Source of the DNA: Entomobacter blattae
GTDB lineage: Bacteria; Pseudomonadota; Alphaproteobacteria; Acetobacterales; Acetobacteraceae
Direction of reading: 5' to 3'
Length of the DNA: 64,000 nucleotides
Assembly (NCBI RefSeq): GCF_014672835.1
Contig: NZ_CP060244.1
Location: forward strand, 2,597,001 to 2,661,000
Below the pieces are notes generated by a model. It worked only from the letters and a program-made list of their open reading frames with translations, did not search any database and was not told the DNA's origin. The position numbers and the translations under genes were made by a program. The stretch's first letter is position 1; each line of letters opens with the position of its first letter. Below, in pieces: positions 1-9,097 of this stretch.

Positions 1-364
1 GAAGAACCACAGCATTTTGACGATATTTACGGGCTAGCTTATATAACCTTCCCCTCGGAACAGCCACCATGAATAAGGGCTCTTCCTGATTATATAAGCT
101 GCCTATTCCGTAATAGTAAACAAAACCGGCTTTCTCCAACTCTTGCTGCAAATGTGCAAACATACGGTGGTTCCACCCTTCTGGGTGTCTCTTTCCCCCT
201 GGGTTATAAGCACTTACCATACCCCATTCCAGAAAAGACTTTCCGTGCTCAATATTTTCCATCCCCTGAGGGATACGGTTTATTCGCGTTAATACCGGAC
301 CTGCCCTATAAAGGCTTTTGGCATAAACTTTCCTTATTTCTGAGGAGGCTGGCTTAATCCCCAT
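1..364 (-). CDS. DUF3293 domain-containing protein (C-terminus cut by window edge)
   Basis: The minus strand opens with ATG at 362-364, preceded by the ribosome-binding sequence AAGGAG, and stays open to the window edge (about 121 codons). It reads MGIKPASSEIRK..., then an SAYNPGGKRH segment and finally RKYRQNAVVL at the edge. A TAYNPG-type motif in the middle and an FGQNA(I/V)V-type motif near the end are what I recall for the small DUF3293 family, whose function is unknown. It follows rodA by 41 nt in the same direction, so it may be the last gene of the shape operon or simply cotranscribed. The family assignment is from memory of motifs and is moderately sure; that it is coding is well supported by start, RBS and open frame. 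Confidence 0.7.
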   Translation of the reverse strand, partial: MGIKPASSEIRKVYAKSLYRAGPVLTRINRIPQGMENIEHGKSFLEWGMVSAYNPGGKRHPEGWNHRMFAHLQQELEKAGFVYYYGIGSLYNQEEPLFMVAVPRGRLYKLARKYRQNAVVL

Positions 365-405
365 AAAATAGGCTCCTTAAAAAACAAATCCTATCATCCC
401 GCTTA

Positions 406-1569
406 TTATGTTCCCTCCATTTTTATGTCCCGATGGACATAAACGGAAAAAAGCAAGCCAAAGCCGAACATAACCGTTAACAAGGCTGACCCACCGTAAG
501 AAATAAGCGGCAAGGGAACTCCTCCTACTGGGATAGCTCCCATCACCATTGAGAGATTAACCGTACAGTAAAGAAAAAAATTAACAGAAATTCCTAAACT
601 TAATAATCGGCCAAATCTGTTCCTGCATCTTACAGCCATAAGCATTCCTCCTATCACAACTAAAAAGAAGATAGAAACAACAGCAATACCTCCAACAAAC
701 CCCCATTCTTCCGCAATCATCGTAAAGATAAAATCTGTCTGCTTTTCCGGAAGAAAGTTCAATTGCCCTTGGGTTCCCTGCATATAGCCTTTTCCCCACA
801 TACCGCCTGAACCAAGGGCAATTTTAGACTGAATGATATTATACCCAGCTCCCAAAGGATCACTTTCAGGATTAAGGAAGGTGGTAATACGGGCCTTTTG
901 ATAATCATGAAGGTGGTTATAGGCAATTTTAGCACCATACGGTACCGGTAAAGCCAATAGGATGATTAACCACCAGCGCATGCCAGCCGCAAAAAAAACC
1001 GAGGCCCCTACCAAACCAATAATCACTGCTGTACCCAAGTTAGGCTCTTTTAATACAAGCCCCACCGGCAACAGTACTAAAATGGCAGGGATGACTAAAA
1101 AGAGCGGATTACCCATCCTTTGCCATGACACGTTTCGAAACCAGCTCGCCAATACCAAGACAAGGGTAATTTTTGCCAGTTCAGAAGGCTGTATGGCAAT
1201 TCCTCCTACAACTAGCCAGCGCTCAGCCCCTTTACCCACATGGCCCATCGCCAAAACGGCCACCAACAAAATCAACGAAAGCCCATATAACGGCCAAGCC
1301 AATTTTATAAGAATACGAGGATGGAGTACAGCCATACCCACCATCACAATAAAGCCTAGCACAAAACGAATCATCTGTGGCTTGGCAAAAGACTTTGCAG
1401 ATCCTCCCCCTGCTGAATAAAGAGCTATATAACCAATCGCAGCAAGGGCACAGATCAATAAAACATATAACCAGTTAACTTGTAATAATTTATGAAAAAA
1501 TTGAAAATTGGGCTCTGCTAGTAACAGCCTCTTTCGAAAACGTACCATAACAGATCGACTATCCATCAT
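406..1569 (-). CDS. rodA: Rod-shape-determining protein RodA (SEDS peptidoglycan polymerase)
   Basis: 387 aa, full length for RodA. SEDS-family glycosyltransferase that polymerises lipid II during lateral wall growth, working with PBP2. About ten hydrophobic segments are visible from residue 30 on. The typical SEDS stretches are present: GKGAERWL, IQPSELAKI, KEPNLGTA, LPEKQTDFIF and PLPLISYGGSA. The start (a double ATG) overlaps the 3' end of mrdA by 4 nt, which implies translational coupling of the polymerase to its transpeptidase partner. It is the fifth gene of mreB-mreC-mreD-mrdA-rodA. Confidence 0.97.
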   Translation of the reverse strand: MMDSRSVMVRFRKRLLLAEPNFQFFHKLLQVNWLYVLLICALAAIGYIALYSAGGGSAKSFAKPQMIRFVLGFIVMVGMAVLHPRILIKLAWPLYGLSLILLVAVLAMGHVGKGAERWLVVGGIAIQPSELAKITLVLVLASWFRNVSWQRMGNPLFLVIPAILVLLPVGLVLKEPNLGTAVIIGLVGASVFFAAGMRWWLIILLALPVPYGAKIAYNHLHDYQKARITTFLNPESDPLGAGYNIIQSKIALGSGGMWGKGYMQGTQGQLNFLPEKQTDFIFTMIAEEWGFVGGIAVVSIFFLVVIGGMLMAVRCRNRFGRLLSLGISVNFFLYCTVNLSMVMGAIPVGGVPLPLISYGGSALLTVMFGFGLLFSVYVHRDIKMEGT

Positions 1570-3569
1570 GGGGCTTTTTCTTTCTTGTTGTACCCTTTTT
1601 CATCTTGGTTATTCTCATCAGAATGAGCCGATGAACCCGCTTGTGCCGCATGAGGAGTCTCTTTACTTTTTCGAAACTGGTTTTCTGACTGCTTTTTAAT
1701 GGATGCTGGGTCCTTGAGCAAGGTTTCTCGCATAATATCTCGCGCCATGGGGGCTGCAACCTGAGCAGCAGCATTGCCATGTTCTATTACCACAGACAAA
1801 GCATAACGCGGCGCATCATACGGGGCATAGCAAATAAATAGGGCATGAGGGCGATATTCCCATGGCAGATTCTGAGAATTAAAATGCCCACTCTCACGCA
1901 ATGCCCTAGAAACACGCCTGACCTGTGCAGAACCCGTTTTACCAGCCATTTGAATGCCTGGTAAATTCAAACGCGCCTTGGGGGCTGTTCCTCTTGCCTC
2001 ATTAACAACAGCATACATTCCCTGTCTAATAACATCCAGATCTTGCACGGGGAAAGGCAGTTCTGGCCAATAGTCTGGCTTTTCCTTATCGCTCACATTC
2101 CCATCTACCGCTCTGACCAAATGGGGGTCTACTGCCCGCCCTGTGGCAATACGGGCAGCATATGTCGCCAGCTGTAAAGGGGTAACATGCACAAAGCCCT
2201 GCCCAATTCCACTAACAATTGTATCTCCTCCATTCCAATGGTGGCCATGACGTTTTCGCCATTCAGGCGTTGGAATAAGCCCGACTTGCGAGTGTGGCAA
2301 CTCTATTGGCAACCGTGTCGCCAACCCTAATGCTTCAGACCCCTTCTTTATATTCTCCATCCCTGTTTTACGAGCAATCTCATAAAAATAAACGTCACAC
2401 GAAAATTTTAAGGCCGCCTTTAAATCTACTGAACCATGGCCATGCTTAGCCCAGCAGTGAAAACGAGTGCCCCCTACGTCAATATATCCCCGGCAGAGCA
2501 CCCGATCATGAGGGTTAATACTACCTGCCTGCAAAGCTGAAAGAGCGACCGCAGGTTTAAAGGTTGATCCCGGAGGATAAACCCCGGTAACGGCCTTATT
2601 GATAAGGGGAGTTCGTGGATCCGTTGACCATTCCTGCCACTGTGCTCGGCTTACTCCACTGTCAAAAAGGCTGGGATCAAAAGATGGGTTGCTAACCATG
2701 GCGACCACTTCACCATTTCTGCAATCCATCACCACCGCACTTGCTGCCTCTTCCCCTAGGAGATTTTTGACAGACTGCTGGAGCCGCGTATCAATGGTCA
2801 GCTCTATTTCATCGCCAGGAACACCTTCATTACGGTTAAGCTCTGCCAGTATTCTTCCAACAGAGTTCACCTCCATTTCAACACTGCCGGCTTTGCCTCT
2901 TAAAAAGGGCTCTTGGGTTTCCTCTATCCCTGCCCGGCCTATGCGCATTCCTGGCAAGGCCAAGGAGGCATCCTTGGCAACATCTTTCTCACTCGGGGGG
3001 GCAACATAGCCTACAACATGCGCCAATAAGGGACCAAACGGATAATCCCGGGTGGTTCCCACATCAATCATCACCCCGGGCAAGGTCGGAGCATTGAGCT
3101 GAATTTTGGCCATTTCGTCCCAAGTAAGAAAACTTTTGAGCATAACAGGCACATAACGCCTTTTATGCTTCATTTCCTTGGCGATACGCTCCAAATTTCG
3201 ATCATCCAAATAGATCAAATCAGAAAAACGCTTAAGTGTTCCCTCAAAATCGCTGGTTTCCTCTGGCATGATTAACGCACGCCAGTTGACCTTATTGGTG
3301 GCAATTTCAATGGAAGAACGGTCTACAATACGGCCACGAGGCGGAGTGAGGTAGCGGGTACTCACCTGATTTTTCTGGGCCATTTTTTTGTATTTTTCAC
3401 CTTCATACATCTGAAGGTTATATAATCGATACCCCAGTGCTCCAAAGGCTGTCGTCTGCACCCCTATCAATAGCAATGCCCGACGGGTAAAAACACTTTG
3501 ACCTTTTGCAAACTGAGCAGATTCCACCCCATCGTGAAAAGAGCGGTTCTTTCTGTTTTTCCCTGCCAC
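1566..3569 (-). CDS. mrdA: Penicillin-binding protein 2 (peptidoglycan D,D-transpeptidase)
   Basis: 667 aa, close to the usual PBP2 length. Class B penicillin-binding protein that cross-links peptidoglycan made by RodA during elongation. A short basic cytoplasmic tail is followed by one membrane anchor (about residues 30-50). The dimerisation domain contains PPRGRIVDR near residue 77. In the transpeptidase domain the nucleophile is S335 in STFK, the second motif is SCD at about 390, and KTGSAQV follows near 560. The C-terminal 60 residues are charged and probably disordered. It lies 12 nt after mreD and overlaps rodA by 4 nt. Confidence 0.97.
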   Translation of the reverse strand: MAGKNRKNRSFHDGVESAQFAKGQSVFTRRALLLIGVQTTAFGALGYRLYNLQMYEGEKYKKMAQKNQVSTRYLTPPRGRIVDRSSIEIATNKVNWRALIMPEETSDFEGTLKRFSDLIYLDDRNLERIAKEMKHKRRYVPVMLKSFLTWDEMAKIQLNAPTLPGVMIDVGTTRDYPFGPLLAHVVGYVAPPSEKDVAKDASLALPGMRIGRAGIEETQEPFLRGKAGSVEMEVNSVGRILAELNRNEGVPGDEIELTIDTRLQQSVKNLLGEEAASAVVMDCRNGEVVAMVSNPSFDPSLFDSGVSRAQWQEWSTDPRTPLINKAVTGVYPPGSTFKPAVALSALQAGSINPHDRVLCRGYIDVGGTRFHCWAKHGHGSVDLKAALKFSCDVYFYEIARKTGMENIKKGSEALGLATRLPIELPHSQVGLIPTPEWRKRHGHHWNGGDTIVSGIGQGFVHVTPLQLATYAARIATGRAVDPHLVRAVDGNVSDKEKPDYWPELPFPVQDLDVIRQGMYAVVNEARGTAPKARLNLPGIQMAGKTGSAQVRRVSRALRESGHFNSQNLPWEYRPHALFICYAPYDAPRYALSVVIEHGNAAAQVAAPMARDIMRETLLKDPASIKKQSENQFRKSKETPHAAQAGSSAHSDENNQDEKGYNKKEKAP

Positions 3570-3581
3570 CCGGACCGTCCC

Positions 3582-4148
3582 TTATCCTAAAGTAGAAGAG
3601 ATATTCCCTGTAATTCTCTTATTTACCCACAAATAACAAATACTTAAAAGAGGAAAAATCCCAACGGTCAAAACATATTGAAAAACAAGGAGAAAAATGG
3701 GCAAAAACCTTAAGGTAATGAGCGAGTTAATGGCCCACTCTATAGCAACAACCACTGCAACAATACCTGTAAACAACACCCAGCTTGCCACAAAACCAAG
3801 CTGATGCAATCTGCGAGATGCAGCCCGACCAACAGCATAAATAATAAGCAAAGAGAGAATAATAACCCCAGGCTGGTCAAAATTTAACACATCCGTTATC
3901 AAACCCAACAAAAAAACCATGATTGGGGTGAGAAATGAGGAATTATTGACCGCCCAGAAAAAAACCGAAGAATAAATACAAGCTGATAGCAACTCTTTTT
4001 GCCCCGGCAACCCCCATGGGGCAGAGAGAAAAAGAATAAAGACCAAAATCACACCAAACGGGAACCATCGCTTGATGAAAATATCCAATCTTTGCCAGAT
4101 GCTATAATGCAGCTCATGAACGGGCTGCCCCTCTGGTGGGTTAATCAT
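3582..4148 (-). CDS. mreD: Rod-shape-determining protein MreD
   Basis: 188 aa with five or six hydrophobic segments, the usual size and topology of MreD. Inner-membrane partner of MreC in the elongation complex. Sequence conservation in this family is low, so position between mreC and mrdA carries much of the assignment. The motif LITDVLNFDQPG fits the conserved GLLxD(xL)xxxPLG-type signature of MreD. It starts 58 nt after mreC and ends 12 nt before mrdA. Confidence 0.9.
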   Translation of the reverse strand: MINPPEGQPVHELHYSIWQRLDIFIKRWFPFGVILVFILFLSAPWGLPGQKELLSACIYSSVFFWAVNNSSFLTPIMVFLLGLITDVLNFDQPGVIILSLLIIYAVGRAASRRLHQLGFVASWVLFTGIVAVVVAIEWAINSLITLRFLPIFLLVFQYVLTVGIFPLLSICYLWVNKRITGNISSTLG

Positions 4149-4206
4149 TGCTGTTTCTCTTTGAGCTAGCGGCTATAAATTCTGTTAAAAAAACCTTTCA
4201 GGCCAA

Positions 4207-5133
4207 TTATCCGGCTTTATGTTCTTCTTCTGGAGATAGCAGAAAAACAGATGGTTTTCCACTCCGTCCTTTCGTAGCAGGGACAATACGCCCCGGAACT
4301 TCAGGAGGTGTTATCGCCGAGAGACCATAATCAAAAATTCTCAGAATATTCAGATGCGCCAAATCCGCGTAAGGTACCACCTCGGCTACATTCGGTTGCA
4401 CGTAATGCACAGACCCAATAGGAATTCCTGCAGGTAGGTTATTAATATTATTTCCTGTAACCACCCGTTCCCCCTCAACAGGGTTATGCCCGTTACTAAA
4501 ATAGGTCAAACGGGGTTGAAGACTATTATTGCCCACCATAATAGCAGAGGCACGAGAGTGCTCAAGAAAAACAGGGATCCGGCTGGTGTTATCAGAAATG
4601 AGCAATACCCGGGCCGAACGTTCCCCCACTTCGGTTACACGCCCTGCCAAACCAAACCGGTCTAAAGCAATATTGCCAGACTTTATGCTGTGTCTTTCAT
4701 CGACTGAAATTAGCACAGCTTGATTATAGACACCGCCCGTTTCAGTAATAACCCGTCCTGTTACAAAGGATAAGGCTTTATCAGGAATCCAGTTAAGATT
4801 TGCCTTCAAGTCTCTATTTTCAGCAGAAAGGAGCAAAGCCACATCATACCAATGTTTCAGTTCCTCATTCTCTTTTTCAAGACGGCTATAGCGTGAATGC
4901 ATGCTTGTAAAAACTGCCATAGCATGAATGGAGTGATCTAATTTTTCACGCATTCCCGTAAGGACCCCATAAACAGGGGCTACATAATCCGCTGCAGCAA
5001 CCCGTACATGACGAACCATCCCTGGGCTTATAACCCCAAGCAAAACAACCAAGCACCCCATTAAAAACAGCACAGGAAAGCCCAGTTTTGATAAAGCCTG
5101 CCGAGTCTGAAGTGACAAAGGAAGCACTAGCAA
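4207..5133 (-). CDS. mreC: Rod-shape-determining protein MreC
   Basis: 308 aa. Bitopic protein that scaffolds the elongation machinery in the periplasm and activates PBP2. One N-terminal transmembrane helix (about residues 18-38) is followed by a coiled coil (about 65-105, containing RLEKENEELK), then the beta-rich MreC core with GRVITETGGVYNQ and GLAGRVTEVG. A charged C-terminal tail completes it. It is followed by mreD and preceded by mreB at 133 nt. Confidence 0.96.
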   Translation of the reverse strand: MLVLPLSLQTRQALSKLGFPVLFLMGCLVVLLGVISPGMVRHVRVAAADYVAPVYGVLTGMREKLDHSIHAMAVFTSMHSRYSRLEKENEELKHWYDVALLLSAENRDLKANLNWIPDKALSFVTGRVITETGGVYNQAVLISVDERHSIKSGNIALDRFGLAGRVTEVGERSARVLLISDNTSRIPVFLEHSRASAIMVGNNSLQPRLTYFSNGHNPVEGERVVTGNNINNLPAGIPIGSVHYVQPNVAEVVPYADLAHLNILRIFDYGLSAITPPEVPGRIVPATKGRSGKPSVFLLSPEEEHKAG

Positions 5134-5266
5134 TCGCCCTTTCTGATGATTTTTTCTCTAACCTCTCCTGAAAAACCAGGAAGATCTCTATTCCAAAACA
5201 CTTAAACTTAAAGAGCCCTGAACGATAACCAATAAAACATTACAAAACAATTAGTTCATTACACTA

Positions 5267-6845
<1,579 letters not shown>

Positions 6846-7082
6846 ATGAAAAGAACTATTCTTTTACGTTCAATCACCCTCCTCCTCGGCAGTAGCCTCT
6901 TTCTTGCCGCGTGTGGTGATCCATACGATCCCGGTGACCGTGCCCTTAGTGGGGGTGTTATAGGAGGGGGCGCAGGTGCTGCCATTGGCGCACTCGCTGG
7001 TGGACCAGCCATTGGTGCCGTGGCAGGTGCAGCACTAGGAGCAGGAACAGGAGCCCTTACCACACCGAACAGGAGGCGCTAG
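6846..7082 (+). CDS. Small glycine-zipper lipoprotein
   Basis: 78 aa. The start ATG at 6846 has GGAG 7 nt upstream; earlier in-frame starts would add residues before the signal peptide. Residues 1-22 form a lipoprotein signal peptide (basic MKR, hydrophobic core, lipobox LAAC with C23). The mature part has a short DPYDPGD segment and then a glycine/alanine zipper with repeated GGxxGAAxGALAGG spacing (about residues 36-70), as in OsmB/YMGG-type envelope proteins. Such segments form a tight transmembrane hairpin. The function is unknown; a stress or envelope-structure role is inference. It ends at a shared terminator with the convergent amidase gene. Confidence 0.8.
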   Translation: MKRTILLRSITLLLGSSLFLAACGDPYDPGDRALSGGVIGGGAGAAIGALAGGPAIGAVAGAALGAGTGALTTPNRRR

Positions 7083-7126
7083 GCTCGCCCTCAACACTTA
7101 CCTTAAAAAAACAATATTCCGTTTCC

Positions 7127-7163
7127 AACAACAGCAACGTATGTTTTACTTGCTGTTGTTTTT
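7127..7163. terminator. Bidirectional intrinsic terminator
   Basis: A perfect 11-bp inverted repeat (7127-7137 with 7150-7160, AACAACAGCAA / TTGCTGTTGTT), loop of 12 nt, followed by a T-rich stretch on the plus strand and preceded by an A-rich stretch. It sits between the convergent lipoprotein and amidase genes and can stop both transcripts. Confidence 0.8.
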
Positions 7164-7184
7164 ATATTCTAGCCCACAGAATTA

Positions 7185-8102
7185 TTAGCCCACAAAACTA
7201 TGGCTTTTACCATAAACGGATGAAAAATAATGATTGACAGCTCCGCAAAGAGCTGATGCAATAACATTCCTATAGGCTACCTGTCTTAAAGCAGCTTCAT
7301 CCAAACGATTAGACATAAACCCCATTTCTACCAACACAGAGGGAATATCTGCAGATTTAAGAACAACAAACCCCGCTCGACGGTGAGGATGAGATAAAAG
7401 CCCAACGCGAGACTGAAAAGCGGAAACAACGCTATTGGCCATATATTGTGAACCCCGCCTTGTCTCATCCTTCACCAGCGAGGCTAATATAGCTTGCACC
7501 TCGGGAGTAGCAGATTGAAAACGCACATTCCCATAGCGGTCTGCGTTATTTTCGGTTGCAGCCAAAGCAGCTGACTGACTATCGGAGGCACGCCCAGAAA
7601 GCGTATACACACTAGCACCCCTTACCGAATGAGTGGGTAGCGCATCTGCATGAATAGACATAAACAGAGAGGCCTTGTGCCGATGGGCCATTTCTACACG
7701 GCCATCGAGAGGAATAAACCTATCCCCACTCCGCGACATCACGACACGATATTTTCCTGTCGCTTGAAGCTGTTGCCTTAACGCCTGGGCTGCCGCAATG
7801 GCGACATGTTTTTCGTAAGTTCCTGAAAAACCAATAGCACCTGGGTCTTTCCCCCCATGGCCTGGGTCAAGCATGACCACCGGCAAGCTGGGTTGGGCAT
7901 GCCGCAGAACATGGGGCGCAGAAAGCTTTCCTCCCCCCTTAGAGGACCCTTGAGAAGCCTGTGAGGGCAAAATTAGGGAATGGGCTTTGGGACTTAAGAC
8001 TTTTCTCTTGCCCTTAGAGAAGGCCTTTCCCCCTTTTAATCCCACTAGAGATATTCCAGCACCTACCAACAGCTGGCGTTTGGTCAGGCTGTTGTTTTCC
8101 AA
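7185..8102 (-). CDS. N-acetylmuramoyl-L-alanine amidase (Amidase_3)
   Basis: 305 aa. Zinc amidase that cleaves the stem peptide from muramic acid during wall turnover or daughter-cell separation. The start codon is TTG at 8100-8102 with AAAGGAG 7 nt upstream. The N-terminus TKRQLLVGAG followed by a hydrophobic stretch resembles a Tat signal with KR in place of RR, like AmiC-type amidases. The catalytic domain begins near residue 75 with MLDPGHGGKDPGA (zinc His), an E ligand in GTYEKH, the second His in SIHADA, and the catalytic Glu in VLVEMGFMSN. No AMIN or SPOR domain is visible, so it is a short member of the family. Confidence 0.93.
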   Translation of the reverse strand: MENNSLTKRQLLVGAGISLVGLKGGKAFSKGKRKVLSPKAHSLILPSQASQGSSKGGGKLSAPHVLRHAQPSLPVVMLDPGHGGKDPGAIGFSGTYEKHVAIAAAQALRQQLQATGKYRVVMSRSGDRFIPLDGRVEMAHRHKASLFMSIHADALPTHSVRGASVYTLSGRASDSQSAALAATENNADRYGNVRFQSATPEVQAILASLVKDETRRGSQYMANSVVSAFQSRVGLLSHPHRRAGFVVLKSADIPSVLVEMGFMSNRLDEAALRQVAYRNVIASALCGAVNHYFSSVYGKSHSFVG

Positions 8103-8175
8103 AAACTTTCTCCTTTGCGGTTATTTAGACTCTTTTAGTAGTCTAGTAGTCATTTTTCATGTTTACTCATTCGTT

Positions 8176-8203
8176 ACCATAAGGTTGAGACCATAAGGTT
8201 GAG
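8176..8203. repeat. Perfect 14-bp tandem duplication
   Basis: ACCATAAGGTTGAG occurs twice head to tail (8176-8189, 8190-8203) upstream of the amidase gene and just beyond the stop of the small open frame at 8218. Confidence 0.9.
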
Positions 8204-8217
8204 CTGGTTTCATTGAC

Positions 8218-8355
8218 TCATTTCCAAGGCGAACAACCTCGTTTATAGATACGGTAACCAGCCTTACCATCACTCTCCCTCCGAATGAGCAACCCTCTGC
8301 GAGGATCATAGAGGGTTAAGACAGCATATTTATAATTCTGGTTTAAAGATGCCAC
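8218..8355 (-). pseudogene. Small open frame, possible gene remnant
   Basis: A minus-strand frame of 45 codons (GTG at 8353-8355, stop TGA 8218-8220) that stays open about 12 codons further upstream. It reads with protein-like composition: NYKYAVLTLYDPRRGLL, then a KAGYRIYKRG segment ending CSPWK. I do not recognise a family and see no good ribosome-binding site. It is either a tiny unannotated protein or the 3' end of a decayed gene. Confidence that it is translated is low. Confidence 0.3.
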
Positions 8356-9097
8356 GATTTTGTTCTCTTCTCGTCTGATCGTTCTTTACACTCGCGTCTA
8401 TTCACCCTCAGGGGTAAGGTTAATATTCGTAAAGTTTAAACAGAATATAGTAATTTTTCTGTAAAATTTCTATTAAATGATTGACATAAACTTTCCAATG
8501 CGCTTTTGTGCTCAGTGTGGGTTTTACTCTCTGTAAAAACAAGTCGAAAACTAATAAGCTACATTTTAAGCTTGGCAAGCATGTTAACCAGTTTCTACGT
8601 TACCAGCAACGTAAGGGCTAAAGTATCTCGGGGTTTTATTTAAAACCTATCGTCATACAGGCTGTAACAATCAAGCCATGACCCTAGCGTAGATTATGTA
8701 TTTTCCTTGTTTTTTAGTTTCTGTATCATTGCCTAGGCAATAAATCCTTTCTTGCAGAAACTGCCTGTATAAAACCCATAACAGAGTAATCCTGATCCTT
8801 TAGACAGGAAATGTGAGGTAGGCAGCCTTAATTATAAACCCTTATGGTTTTTACCAATAGGAGCATATCAGCCGAACCTTCCTGATTTTCCTTGTTATAA
8901 GGCCTCTTGGTTTGCATGAAATAAAGGTTTTACACCGTAGTTTTTACCTAATTCTACAAGGTGAAATTTCGGTCCGACATTAACTTGGGTAAAAATCCAT
9001 GGGCACCATGGTTTTTTACCAGATCTCTGTGCCTTTTCCCACGCTAGACATGCTGGATGCAAGGTTTGCAGAATTCTTTTGGAGCAGTTATCTTAAT
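8356..9097 (+). other. Long gene-free region and probable rne leader
   Basis: About 740 nt without a convincing gene before RNase E. Small hairpins are possible, for example TACGTT/AACGTA around 8596-8613. RNase E genes commonly have long 5' untranslated leaders through which the enzyme controls its own mRNA, so part of this region is probably transcribed leader. That is inference, and I can place neither promoter nor start site. Confidence 0.4.

Noticed and set aside
8999-9097. N-terminal extension of RNase E
   Set aside because: The 33 extra residues do not resemble the family, while MTKNMLIDATH at 9098 is the expected beginning.
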